Position numbers and translations under genes: made by a program. Below are positions 1 through 8,380 of a DNA stretch of 64,000 bases, piece by piece. Under the pieces are notes generated by a model. It worked only from the letters and a program-made list of their open reading frames with translations. It was not told the origin of the DNA and did not search any database. Source of the DNA: JAXLYE01 sp046351595 (GTDB lineage Bacteria; Myxococcota_A; Polyangia; Palsa-1104; JAEUJZ01). The stretch's first letter is position 1, and every line of letters starts with the position of its first letter. The stretch covers positions 248,001 to 312,000 of the forward strand of contig JAXLYE010000010.1 in NCBI GenBank assembly GCA_046351595.1, in the 5' to 3' direction.

Positions 1-2144
1 ATGATGACCGGCACGCCGAGCTCCTGGAAGCGGGCGCGGAAGGGCCCGTCCACCGGCGAGAGCAGCGTGGCGAAGCCGCCCGTCTTGAGGAAGTGCTCGA
101 GGACGTAGTAGAGGACCTGCGGCGCGCCGCTGCCGCTGAGATCGTGCGAGACGAACAGCGCGTCACGGCCGGGCGCATACCGCTGCGTGCTGTTCTCGCC
201 GTATAAAATCCACGGCTCCAGAGAGTCCTGGTACAAGAGCTCCCGCATCGGCCGCGTGTAGTACGGATCGTGCCCGGTGAAGCCCGCCCAGCGCTTCAGC
301 AGGAAGACGTCTGACTTGTCGCGGGCCTTCTTCTGTTTCTGCTTCTTCGCGCGCTCGGCCTCGTCGACTTCCTGCTTCTCGAACTCACGCAGGGACAGGT
401 GGCCGATGTGCAGCAGCGTCGTGTACGGCGTGTAGACGCAGCGCAGCCCGTGCTCGCGGACGCGGAAGCACAGGTCGACGTCCGAGTGGTTGATCGGGAC
501 GTTGTCCGCGTCGTAGCCGCCGATGGCCAGGAAGTCGCGCTTGCGCATCGCCAGGCAGGCGCCCGAGATCGCCGAGGCGTCCCGCACCGACACGGCGAAG
601 TTGAAGTACACGTTCGAGTCCGCGGGCTGGATGTGGAACGCGGTGCCGACCAGGCCGCGGACCCCGGTCACCAGGCCCGCGTGCTGGATGGTGCGGTTCT
701 CGTACAGGAGCTTGGGCGCGACGGCCCCGACCTCGGGCAGGGCGAGGTACTCGATCAGGTCGTCGACCCAGCCGGCGTCGAGGGGCCGGACGTCGTCGTT
801 GAAGAAGACGACGATCTCGCCGCTCGCCAGCTCCGCGCCCTCGTTGCACTTGAGCGAGAAGTTGAAGGGCTTGTCGAACTTGCAGAAGACGAGCCCCGCG
901 CGATCGGGGTGCTGCCGGCGCACGCGCTCGGCCAGGGCGCTGTTGGTCACCACCACGATCTCGAGATCCGGGTAGCTCGTCTTCTCGTAGATCGAGCGCA
1001 GGGAGTCCGTCAGGTTGCGCTCGGAGTCGGTCGGGATGATGAGCGACACGCGCGGCGTCGCGCGCCGCCGCAGCTTGACCCGGTTCGCCGTCGGCAGCGC
1101 CACGACCTCGGCGTCGATGCCGCGGCGATCCATCGCGGCCTGCATCGCGGCGATGTTGCTCGTGCGCGCGTAGTCCTTGCCGCCCGCGGCGGCGGAGCCT
1201 TCGGCCTGCCGCCAGTGGTAGAGGATGCGCGGGATGTGCTCGATGCGATCGGTGATCTCGGTGGCGCGCAGCGCCAGATCATAGTCTTGCGAGAAGTCGA
1301 ACTCGCTGCGGAACCCGCCCAGCGCGCGCACCAGCGTGGTCCGGTACACGCTCAGGTGACCGGTGTACATGCAGTTCCACAAGAGCTCCGGGCTCCAGTC
1401 CGGCTTGTGGAACGGAGCGCAGCGGTGGCCGCGCGCGTCCAGCTTGTCCTCGTCGCTGTAGATGACGTCGGTGTCCGGCTTCCGGTTCAGGAGCTCCGCG
1501 ACCTGGTAGAGCGCGTCCGGGGTCAGCTCGTCATCGTGATCGAGCAGCGCGACATACTCTCCGGTCGCCTGCGCGAGCGCCAGGTTCGACGCGTGCGAGA
1601 TGCCGCGGTTGGTCTTTGCGGTGACGACCTTGATGCGCGCATCAAGGCGCGCGTAGTAAGCGAGGCTCGCCCGCGTCCCTTCCGAGCGCGAGCCGTCGTC
1701 GGCCAGGCACAGCTCCCAGTTCGGGTAGAGCTGGCCGAGGACGGACTCGATGCACGCGTCGAGGTGCGCCCGCGGCGTATTGTAGACGGGCACCACGATC
1801 GAGATCAGCGGCCTTGCGGCGAGCCTGCGCACGCCCTCAAGCTGCGCCGCGTGGCCTTCTGCACGCTCGGCAGAGCCGGGGTCCACGGAAGCGAAGGCGC
1901 GCTGGACGGAGCAGACGAAGTGCTCCCGGACCTCGGGATCCTCGACGAGCGAGCGCGCGCGCTGGAGCTGCTCGAGGGCGCTTTCGACGCGCTGCCGGAT
2001 CGCAGCAACCGGAAGCACCTGCCCGGCCGCGGCGGCCGCGCGGCGCGCGACGTGACCGAGCCCTGCGCGGGCGTAGCGACGGGAGCTGGATAGAAGACCC
2101 GGCTCGAGGAGGAGCCGCTTTACTAAGCTAGGTGGTTTGCTCAT
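1..2144 (-). CDS. Multidomain glycosyltransferase (GT2-GT2-GT4-like), 3' end outside window
   Basis: The first 714 codons of a gene running leftward out of the window are visible; translation starts with ATG at 2144 (MSKPPSLVKRLL). Residues from about 97 form a GT2 (GT-A fold) domain: ISIVVPVYNTP, then LLDHDDELTPDAL and YSDEDKLD carrying the Asp-rich metal/nucleotide-sugar motif. A second GT2 domain starts at VSLIIPTDSERN, with FFNDDVRPLDAGW as its DxD-like motif and SDVDLCFRVREHG near its end. At the window edge, LFVSHDLSGSGAP looks like the start of a GT4-type (GT-B) domain. Such fusions typically build the glycan of exopolysaccharide, O-antigen or glycoprotein; the acceptor and sugars cannot be told from sequence. 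The long plus-strand open frame over the same bases is a high-GC shadow. Confidence 0.9.
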   Translation of the reverse strand, partial: MSKPPSLVKRLLLEPGLLSSSRRYARAGLGHVARRAAAAAGQVLPVAAIRQRVESALEQLQRARSLVEDPEVREHFVCSVQRAFASVDPGSAERAEGHAAQLEGVRRLAARPLISIVVPVYNTPRAHLDACIESVLGQLYPNWELCLADDGSRSEGTRASLAYYARLDARIKVVTAKTNRGISHASNLALAQATGEYVALLDHDDELTPDALYQVAELLNRKPDTDVIYSDEDKLDARGHRCAPFHKPDWSPELLWNCMYTGHLSVYRTTLVRALGGFRSEFDFSQDYDLALRATEITDRIEHIPRILYHWRQAEGSAAAGGKDYARTSNIAAMQAAMDRRGIDAEVVALPTANRVKLRRRATPRVSLIIPTDSERNLTDSLRSIYEKTSYPDLEIVVVTNSALAERVRRQHPDRAGLVFCKFDKPFNFSLKCNEGAELASGEIVVFFNDDVRPLDAGWVDDLIEYLALPEVGAVAPKLLYENRTIQHAGLVTGVRGLVGTAFHIQPADSNVYFNFAVSVRDASAISGACLAMRKRDFLAIGGYDADNVPINHSDVDLCFRVREHGLRCVYTPYTTLLHIGHLSLREFEKQEVDEAERAKKQKQKKARDKSDVFLLKRWAGFTGHDPYYTRPMRELLYQDSLEPWILYGENSTQRYAPGRDALFVSHDLSGSGAPQVLYYVLEHFLKTGGFATLLSPVDGPFRARFQELGVPVI

Positions 2145-2265
2145 GGCGTCCGGTAAGTGAGGCGCCGAATCTACAATAGCGATCGGACCAGTTCAATTGA
2201 CCGGGCTCCGTCCGGACGCGCGCCTGCGAGACGGGGTGGGCCGGCGGCGCACCTGCTTAATTCCG

Positions 2266-3762
2266 TCAAAGGATCGTCCCGAACGCGCCCGCCGCCCAGA
2301 TCTCATTGGGGCCGGCGCCCCAGATGCCGTGCAGGCGGACCGTGGTCCCGGTCGGCTTGACCTCGGCCATCACGCTGCCGCTGCGGCTCGTGAGCAGCAG
2401 GCTGACGCCGTTGTCCCCGACGGCCCAGACGTCGCCGCCGAGGTCCTGCCACAGCCCGTTCAGCGTGCCCGTGATCGGCACCGGGACGCGGCTCCAGGTC
2501 GTGCCGTCGTAGCGCAGGACGGTGCCCATCTCACCGACGGCCCAGGCGTCCTTGGCGTCGCGCCCGAGCACCGCGTTGAGCCCGATCGTGGGGCCCGCGG
2601 GCGAGGTCACGAGCGTCCACTTGCTGCCGTCCCAGTGCGCCAGCGTGCCCTTGTCGCCGACGGCCCAGATGTCGCTGAAGGCGGTGCCCCAGACATCGCG
2701 CAGCGCCGAGGTGCCGGCGGACTGCGAGCAGGCCCAGACCTCCTGCGAGAGGGCCCGGGTGACACCCTGCTCACCGACGGCCATCAGCGAGGTGCCGGGC
2801 ACCGCCTCGGCCCACACGGAGTTGAGCGCGCTGACCTCGAAGGGCCGCCGCGGCGAGGTCCAGTACGAGCCGTTCCAGCGCACGATGGTGCCGCGATCAC
2901 CGACGGCCCAGACGTCCACGGCGTTGCGGCCCGCGACCCGCCGCAGCGTATTGCCCTGCGGCAGCGGGTGGCGCCAGCACACGCCGGACGACGTGCACAG
3001 CGTGCTCGAGTAAAACGACACGCTGACCTTGGTCTGCACCTCCGAGATGTCGAACTCGCACCCGCCGCGCCCGCCGCACCCGTCGCCCCAGCTGCCGAAC
3101 AGCGAGCCGTGCAGCGACTCGTCCGCGACGCTGGCCATGAGCCGCAGGTGGGTGCGGATGGGGAACTTTAGGGTCTGGCTCGACGGGTAGTTCGCGGCCA
3201 GCGGGCAGCTCGGCATCTCCTGCGGCGGCCGGTCGAAGGTGTAGCTCTGTTGCGATGTGCCGTTGATCACGGTGACGCTGCCGGCGCCCTCGCCGACCTT
3301 GTTGAGCACGAGCTGGCAGCCGGTGGTCGCCTTCACCTCGATCGCGACGTCGTAGGTGCCGGGCCCCGCGAGCGTCAGCGTGGACTCGCCGCGCGCCACC
3401 GCGCACTCGTCGCCATCGAGCACCAGCACGTCGAGCCGGAGCTCGCCGACCTCGCTCACCGGCACCTCGGCGCGGAAGTACGTGAGGCTCGCGGCCGGCG
3501 GCTTGCGGATCTCGCTGGGCGGCTCCTGGGTCGGCAGGCGATCGAGGAACGCGTTGACCCGCAGCGACGCGGCGCTGTCGGGCACGCCGGTCAGCGTCGC
3601 CAGGATGATCGTCTTGGTGTCGCCGCACGAGAGCTGGCAGAGGATCAGCAGGACACCCGCTGCGAGCACGAGCGCGCGCCAGCGGGAAGGACCCCAACGA
3701 CCCCAACGATTTGTGAAGGGCACGTCGCGGCGACGGGCACAGCGGGTTGCAGAAGCGGCCAT
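2266..3762 (-). CDS. Secreted/lipoprotein beta-propeller-like protein
   Basis: 498-residue protein. An N-terminal hydrophobic segment (about 29-45, ending LCQLSC) suggests export; the lipobox is imperfect (Gln at -3), so lipidation is uncertain. The C-terminal half has five similar blades: DVWAVGDRGTIVRWNG, DIWAVGDKGTLAHWDG, DAWAVGEMGTVLRYDG, DVWAVGDNG and EIWAAGAFGTIL, as in Ycf48/BNR-like propeller repeats of myxobacterial surface proteins. The middle part is Cys-containing and has no recognised fold. The ATG at 3762 is preceded by AAGGAGG at good spacing. It is last in the likely three-gene operon caspase - DUF4384 - propeller, 37 bases after the previous gene. Ligand and function are unknown. 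Confidence 0.8.
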   Translation of the reverse strand: MAASATRCARRRDVPFTNRWGRWGPSRWRALVLAAGVLLILCQLSCGDTKTIILATLTGVPDSAASLRVNAFLDRLPTQEPPSEIRKPPAASLTYFRAEVPVSEVGELRLDVLVLDGDECAVARGESTLTLAGPGTYDVAIEVKATTGCQLVLNKVGEGAGSVTVINGTSQQSYTFDRPPQEMPSCPLAANYPSSQTLKFPIRTHLRLMASVADESLHGSLFGSWGDGCGGRGGCEFDISEVQTKVSVSFYSSTLCTSSGVCWRHPLPQGNTLRRVAGRNAVDVWAVGDRGTIVRWNGSYWTSPRRPFEVSALNSVWAEAVPGTSLMAVGEQGVTRALSQEVWACSQSAGTSALRDVWGTAFSDIWAVGDKGTLAHWDGSKWTLVTSPAGPTIGLNAVLGRDAKDAWAVGEMGTVLRYDGTTWSRVPVPITGTLNGLWQDLGGDVWAVGDNGVSLLLTSRSGSVMAEVKPTGTTVRLHGIWGAGPNEIWAAGAFGTIL

Positions 3763-3799
3763 GGGCGGGCCTCCTTGACGGGCCGTGCGCGGCGCGGCC

Positions 3800-4402
3800 C
3801 TACGGGTCGTGCTGGAGCGTCACGCGCAGCGTCGCCACGCCGCTCGCCGAGGCGGTCGCCACGCGCAGCGAGGAGAAGATCGCGCGCTCCTCCTCCTGAC
3901 ACGGCGGCGGCTGCGGCGGCCCGAGGGTGCTGGGCTGACAGGGCAAGCGTAGCTGCTCGCACAGGCGGCGGTCCACCATCGCGAGCGGGCGCGTCGCAGC
4001 GACGACGCGGATGTCCTCGGGACCGGCCGGGCTCTTGAGGTAGAAGGTGCCCTTGTCGGGCAGGCGCACCGGGCAGCGCGCCGCGATCGCCGCGCCCACA
4101 TCGCCGCCCTGCGTCGGGTACAGCGTCGTCGCCGAGCCGTCCGGGCCGAACAGCACGACGTACAGGTACGCCGACTGGCTGGCGCGCAGAAGGAAGTAGA
4201 CGCGATCGCCGGAGTGCAGCGTCTCGCTCTCCTCGACCGCGCGCTCGCCGGTCGGCGTCACCAGCATGGTGCGCAGCGACACCGAGAGCTTGCCTTCCTG
4301 GCGCGCCGTCATCACCACCGGCTTCGGCGGGCAGCCCGCGCCCGGCAAAAGGAGCAGCAGGCAGAAGAGCGCCAGCTGCAGGTTGAGTGCTCGCTTGGTC
4401 AC
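3800..4402 (-). CDS. DUF4384 domain lipoprotein
   Basis: Exported protein of about 200 residues with a hydrophobic leader ending LPGAGC, a probable lipid-attachment Cys. The body has the DUF4384 pattern: LHSGDRVYFLLRASQSAYLY, then VVLFGPDGSATTLYPTQ. An in-frame GTG at 4423 also exists, but AAAGGAG sits about 8 bases before the GTG at 4402, which is therefore the chosen start. DUF4384 domains often accompany or are fused to caspase-like peptidases and protein kinases in bacteria; here the gene lies 51 bases downstream of the caspase-like gene on the same strand. Its role (perhaps a ligand-sensing or adaptor protein at the cell envelope) is inferred from that association only. Confidence 0.8.
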   Translation of the reverse strand: MTKRALNLQLALFCLLLLLPGAGCPPKPVVMTARQEGKLSVSLRTMLVTPTGERAVEESETLHSGDRVYFLLRASQSAYLYVVLFGPDGSATTLYPTQGGDVGAAIAARCPVRLPDKGTFYLKSPAGPEDIRVVAATRPLAMVDRRLCEQLRLPCQPSTLGPPQPPPCQEEERAIFSSLRVATASASGVATLRVTLQHDP

Positions 4403-4453
4403 GTTCCGATCTCCTTTGGTCACGGGCGGCGGATGCCGTCGTGGCCGGAGCCC

Positions 4454-5827
4454 TCAGTGGAAGGTCAGGACCCCGAGGTCGTTGGGATCGCCCTGGTTGC
4501 CGAGCACGCCGACGGTGATGCCGATGCCGATCGCCAGCGCGCCGGCGACCACGCCCAGCCCGATGAGCAGCGAGCGCTGGCGCAGGCGCTGCTTGGGGTT
4601 GGGCAGCACGCCCACGAGCGGCAGCGCCGCCAGCACGTAGTCCGGCGCCGCGTTCGGCTTGGCCAGCGTCGGCGTCTGCACGCCCGCGGTGAGCTGCGGG
4701 ACGCGCACGCCGGCCCAGGTCTCCAGCTCGCTCATGCTGATCTTGCCGTCGTCCGCGTAGTCCGCGAGGCCGCGCAGCCCCTCGATGATCGCCTTGGTGA
4801 AGGCGCCGTTGCGCCAGGCCGGCGACTCGCGCGCCGCCTGATCCCCGGCCGAGGCCGCGAACACCACGATGCGGTTCTCGGTCGTAAGCTCGTTGATCAG
4901 GCGCGTCAGGCTGCGCCGCCCGAGCACGCTGCCGGAGTGGCAGGTGTCGAGCATCAGCACCACGCGGCCGCGGATGCGGCGCAGCGCCTCGGAGAGCTCC
5001 GCGCCCGCGATCAGCGTCGCCTTGTCCGCCTGCGCGTCCGACGGCAGGTAGAAGTACGTGCCGTCCGTGTCGTTGGTGCCGTGCCCGGCCAAAAAGATCA
5101 CCGCGGTGTCGTTCTTGCCGACCTTGTCGGCCAGCCAGTCCAGGCCCTGCAGCACCCCGGCGCGCGAGGCATCGGCATCGAGCAGCACGCGGCTCACCAC
5201 CTCGCGATACAGCAGATCGCGCTGGCCGCGCAGCGTCGAGGCCAGATCGAGCGCGTCCTTGGGCGGGAAGCGCAGCTGCGCGATCTCGCTCGATCGATAG
5301 CGCCCGACCCCGACCGACAGCACATACAGCGAGGGCCGCTTCTCCTCGGCGCCCTGGCGCAGCCGGACCTCCGCGGGCAGGCTGACGCGCTCGCCGCTGC
5401 GCGCGACCACGGACAGCACGCCGTCGCGCTGCCGCGGCTTCATGGTCAGCGTATACCGATTCCCAATCGCCAGGCCGCGCGCCCGCGACAGCGCAAAGCT
5501 CTGCACCGGCGCGCCGTTCAGCGAAGGCACGAGCTGCACCGGCGCGCCGTCGGGCGCCACCACCTCGACCTCGACCACCACCGAGCCGTCCGCCAGAGGC
5601 TGGATCGACAGGATCGACAGCTGCGGCGCCGACGGCGCGCTGCCGGCCGGGCGCAGCGGCGGCAGCGGCGCGGTGATCGTGTCCGCCTGTGCGGGGGCCT
5701 GCGGCTTGCCCGGCTCCGTCGCGCCGCCCTGCGCCGCCGCGTCCGTCCCCAGGAGCTGCAGCACCGCCGCCAGCCCCACGAGACAAAGACGCGCATACCT
5801 TTTTACTCTGTGCGTCGTTCCTGTCAC
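4454..5827 (-). CDS. Caspase-like (peptidase C14) protein, exported and membrane-anchored
   Basis: 457 residues. The N-terminus (VKRYARLCLVGLAAVLQLL, then GTDAAAQ) is a probable signal peptide. Residues about 165-400 form a caspase/metacaspase-type p20 domain with the catalytic pair visible: His249 in FLAGHGTNDTDG and Cys296 in LMLDTCHSG. DDGKISMSELETW near 355 resembles the Asp/Glu segment that often closes these domains. A strong C-terminal transmembrane helix follows (LIGLGVVAGALAIGIGITVG). The predicted topology puts the protease in the periplasm. The start is a GTG at 5827 without a strong ribosome site, so it is the least certain part. It is the first gene of a minus-strand operon divergent from the contractile injection system 273 bases away. 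Substrate unknown. Confidence 0.88.
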   Translation of the reverse strand: MTGTTHRVKRYARLCLVGLAAVLQLLGTDAAAQGGATEPGKPQAPAQADTITAPLPPLRPAGSAPSAPQLSILSIQPLADGSVVVEVEVVAPDGAPVQLVPSLNGAPVQSFALSRARGLAIGNRYTLTMKPRQRDGVLSVVARSGERVSLPAEVRLRQGAEEKRPSLYVLSVGVGRYRSSEIAQLRFPPKDALDLASTLRGQRDLLYREVVSRVLLDADASRAGVLQGLDWLADKVGKNDTAVIFLAGHGTNDTDGTYFYLPSDAQADKATLIAGAELSEALRRIRGRVVLMLDTCHSGSVLGRRSLTRLINELTTENRIVVFAASAGDQAARESPAWRNGAFTKAIIEGLRGLADYADDGKISMSELETWAGVRVPQLTAGVQTPTLAKPNAAPDYVLAALPLVGVLPNPKQRLRQRSLLIGLGVVAGALAIGIGITVGVLGNQGDPNDLGVLTFH

Positions 5828-6100
5828 GGCCCCTGAGCACAGACGCTACCGGAATCCGTCGCTCATGCGCTGTCGCTTGCTCGCCACGCTGCTGTTGAGT
5901 TTATCGAATGGAAAAGGCGAAACCGCAGCAGGCACTCTGGTCCGGATGACAGAGCCCTTGGGGTTCCTCCCGGAGCGCGACTCCGGAGCCGGCTCTGGAT
6001 CTTCTATCGGGCGCTGACACGACCAAAACGGGGTGGGCGCGCACGGCTGGCGGCCGTCGACCGCTGCTCTCCGCGCGCCGTGCACAAGGAGTATGGACTG
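5828..6100. other. Divergent intergenic region between caspase operon and CIS operon
   Basis: This 273-base gap must hold the promoters of both the leftward caspase operon and the rightward injection-system operon. It is less GC-rich in its centre (around 5890-5950). AAGGAG at 6086-6091 is the ribosome site of the sheath gene. I see no convincing -10/-35 pair, no clear sigma-54 site and no obvious operator; the CTCCGGAG palindrome near 5990 is short and may be chance. Confidence 0.5.
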
Positions 6101-7678
6101 ATGCCGAGCACGCTCACGTATCCAGGTGTCTATGTTGAGGAGATCCCGAGCGGGACGCGGACCCTGACCGGGGTCGCCACCTCGGTCACCGCCTTCTTCG
6201 GGAGGACCCAGCGCGGGCCGGTGAGCGAGCCGGTCCTCCTCACCAGCTTCAGCGACTACGAGCGCGTCTTCGGCGGCCTGTGGCTCGACAGCCCGCTCAG
6301 CTACGCGGTCTACGACTTCTTCAAAAACGGCGGCAGCCAGGCCGTCATCATCCGCCTCTACCACGCCCAGACCGTCGACGACAAGGCGGCCTTGGGCATC
6401 GGTCAGTTCACGCTCGGCAAGCTCGAGCTGCGCGCCAACAATCCCGGCGCCTGGGCCAACAACCTCCTTCTCGCGGTCGACTACAAGGAGCGCACCAGCG
6501 ACCTGTCCGCCGACGTCGCCAAGACCCTCGGCGTCACCACCGCCGATCTGTTCAACCTCACCGTCACCTACTACGCCAAGTCCGGCACCGTCACCGAGCG
6601 CTTCGTCAACCTGACGATCAAGGACACCGCGCGCCGCGTCGATCGGGTGCTCACCGCCTCGTCCAAGTTCGTGCGCGTCGCTCCCGATGCGACCACCGGC
6701 AAGCCCTCCCTGCCCGACGCCATCCCGACCGAGAGCACGACCATGAACGGCGAAACCGGCACCCGCGCCACCGCCGGCACCGCCCTGGACAGCGCGGCCC
6801 TGACCACGGCCGACTACGTCTTCACGAGCCTCGACAAGACCGACACCGTGAACCTGATCTGCGTGCCGCCCGACACCCGCTCAGGCGACACCTCGAGCGC
6901 GGTCTACACCGCCGCCCTGAGCTACGCCGTCGCCCGCCGCGCCGTGCTGATCGTCGATCCGCCGACCGCCTGGAGCAGCAAGGCCTCCTCCGACCTGCGT
7001 ATCAGTGATTTGGGACTGAGCGGCACCGCCGCGCGCAACGCCGCCGTCTATTACCCGCGCCTCGTTCAGGCCGACCCGCTGCGCAACGACCTTTACGACG
7101 AGTTCGTGCCCTGCGGCGCCGTCGCCGGCATCATCGCCCGCACCGACGCCGAGCGCGGCGTGTGGAAGGCCCCGGCCGGCGTCGACGCGGCTCTCGCCGG
7201 CACCAGCTCCCTCGCCGTCAACCTGACCGACACCGACAGCGGCTTCTTGAACCCCCAGGGCATCAACGCCCTGCGCACCCTGCCGGTCAGCGGCCAGGTG
7301 ATCTGGGGCGCCCGCACCCTGCGCGGCGCCGACACCCTCGGTGACGAGTACAAGTACCTGCCCGTGCGCCGCCTCGCCCTCTATCTCGAGGAGAGCATCC
7401 AGCGCGGCACCCGCTGGGCCGTGTTCGAGCCCAACGACGAGCCGCTGTGGGCCCAGATCCGCCTCAACATGACCACCTTCATGCATGGCCTCTTCCAGAA
7501 GGGCGCCTTCCAGGGCAAGTCGCCGCGCGAGGCGTACTTCGTCAAGTGCGACAAGGAGACGACGACCCAGGCGGATATTGACGCGGGCATCGTCAACATC
7601 ATCGTCGGCTTCGCTCCGCTCAAGCCGGCGGAGTTCGTGGTCATCAAGTTCCAGCAGATGGCCGGCCAGACCTCGTAA
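6101..7678 (+). CDS. Contractile injection system tail sheath protein
   Basis: 525-residue phage-tail-sheath family protein, the outer contractile cylinder. The N-terminus PGVYVEEIPSG and the following VTAFFGRTQRGP are typical of sheath proteins of Afp/PVC-type systems. The C-terminal part (WGARTL, YLPVRRLALYLEESI, WAVFEPNDEPLW) is the conserved sheath domain that interlocks neighbouring subunits. An in-frame GTG at 6080 exists, but AAGGAG at 6086-6091 is correctly spaced for the ATG at 6101, which also gives the family-typical MPSTLTYPGVY start. First gene of the CIS operon. Only one sheath gene is present, whereas Afp/PVC loci carry three. Confidence 0.97.
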   Translation: MPSTLTYPGVYVEEIPSGTRTLTGVATSVTAFFGRTQRGPVSEPVLLTSFSDYERVFGGLWLDSPLSYAVYDFFKNGGSQAVIIRLYHAQTVDDKAALGIGQFTLGKLELRANNPGAWANNLLLAVDYKERTSDLSADVAKTLGVTTADLFNLTVTYYAKSGTVTERFVNLTIKDTARRVDRVLTASSKFVRVAPDATTGKPSLPDAIPTESTTMNGETGTRATAGTALDSAALTTADYVFTSLDKTDTVNLICVPPDTRSGDTSSAVYTAALSYAVARRAVLIVDPPTAWSSKASSDLRISDLGLSGTAARNAAVYYPRLVQADPLRNDLYDEFVPCGAVAGIIARTDAERGVWKAPAGVDAALAGTSSLAVNLTDTDSGFLNPQGINALRTLPVSGQVIWGARTLRGADTLGDEYKYLPVRRLALYLEESIQRGTRWAVFEPNDEPLWAQIRLNMTTFMHGLFQKGAFQGKSPREAYFVKCDKETTTQADIDAGIVNIIVGFAPLKPAEFVVIKFQQMAGQTS

Positions 7679-7679
7679 C

Positions 7680-7720
7680 GGAGTCCTTCCCAGACAAGAG
7701 GAGTGACTCCGAAGGGAGTC
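7680..7720 (+). promoter_or_regulatory. Alternative stem-loops between sheath and tube genes
   Basis: Three copies of one 6-base word in alternating sense lie in the 58-base gap: GGAGTC 7680-7685, GACTCC 7705-7710 and GGAGTC 7715-7720. The second can pair with the third (loop GAAG) or with the first (19-base loop), so the two hairpins exclude each other. The tube gene's AAGGAG follows immediately. This could tune the sheath-to-tube ratio or stabilise mRNA ends; that is inference. Confidence 0.45.
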
Positions 7721-7736
7721 TCAAGGAGCCAAAAAG

Positions 7737-8258
7737 ATGCCCCAGTTCAGCGTCAATACGCACCGCTTCGATCCCTACCAGAACTACAAGTTCCGCGTGA
7801 AGTGGGACGGCCGCTACGTCGCCGGCGTCCAGAAGGTCGGCGCGCTCCGCCGCACCACCGAGGTCGTCAAGCACCGCGAGGGCTCCGACCCCAGCTCCAG
7901 CCGCAAGATGCCCGGCCGCACCGAGTACGAGGCCATCACCCTCGAGCGCGGCGTCACCCACGACGTCGAGTTCGAGAGCTGGGCCAATAAAGTCTGGAAG
8001 CACGGCGCCGGCCTCGGCAGCGAGTCCTCCCTCAAGGACTTCCGCAAGGACCTCACCATCGAGCTCCTGAACGAAGCCGGCCAGGTCGCCATGGCCTACA
8101 ACGTCTACCGCTGCTGGGTTTCGGAGTACCAGGCCCTGCCCGACCTCGACGCCAACGGCAACGGCATCGCCATCCAGCACATCAAGCTGGAGCACGAAGG
8201 CTGGGAGCGCGACTCCGCCTACACCGAGCCCACGGAGCCGACGATCAAGCCGACCTAA
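7737..8258 (+). CDS. Contractile injection system inner tube protein (gp19-like)
   Basis: 173 residues, the usual length of the tube (Hcp/gp19-like) protein forming the inner channel inside the sheath. Family features: an N-terminal strand NYKFRVKWDGRYVAGVQKVG, then a Gly/Ser/Arg-rich loop (GSDPSSSRKMPGRTEY), EAITLERGVTHDVEFESWA, and IELLNEAGQVAMAYNVYRCW near the C-terminus. A good AAGGAG precedes the ATG. It directly follows the sheath gene after a hairpin-containing gap, the standard sheath-tube order. Confidence 0.95.
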   Translation: MPQFSVNTHRFDPYQNYKFRVKWDGRYVAGVQKVGALRRTTEVVKHREGSDPSSSRKMPGRTEYEAITLERGVTHDVEFESWANKVWKHGAGLGSESSLKDFRKDLTIELLNEAGQVAMAYNVYRCWVSEYQALPDLDANGNGIAIQHIKLEHEGWERDSAYTEPTEPTIKPT

Positions 8259-8261
8259 TCG

Positions 8262-8373
8262 CCGTAAGGAGGCGCGGGTGGCGCCGAAGGGAGGGCTCCC
8301 GGCCCGCAAGGGACGGGATTCCCGCAGGCGACAGGACCCGCGCCGTAACGCCCGAGGAGCCGTAAGGAGGAAC
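8262..8373 (-). repeat. Dispersed ~90-base intergenic repeat, copy 1 (inside CIS operon)
   Basis: Read on the minus strand this segment matches the two copies at 56632-56835: shared blocks include CCTGTCGCCT, a GCATCCCG/AATCCCG block, GCGGGAGCCCT-like words and CGGCGCCACCCGC. It is bounded by direct repeats GCCGTAAGGAGG near 8262-8273 and 8361-8372; the right one supplies the ribosome site of the gene at 8381. It has no coding signature. It behaves like a REP/MITE-type intergenic element, though mobility is not shown. Confidence 0.65.
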
Positions 8374-8380
8374 CGTCCGG

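Noticed and set aside
399..2093. Plus-strand gene opposite the glycosyltransferase
   Set aside because: The minus-strand reading has two clear GT2 domains; the plus-strand frame has none.
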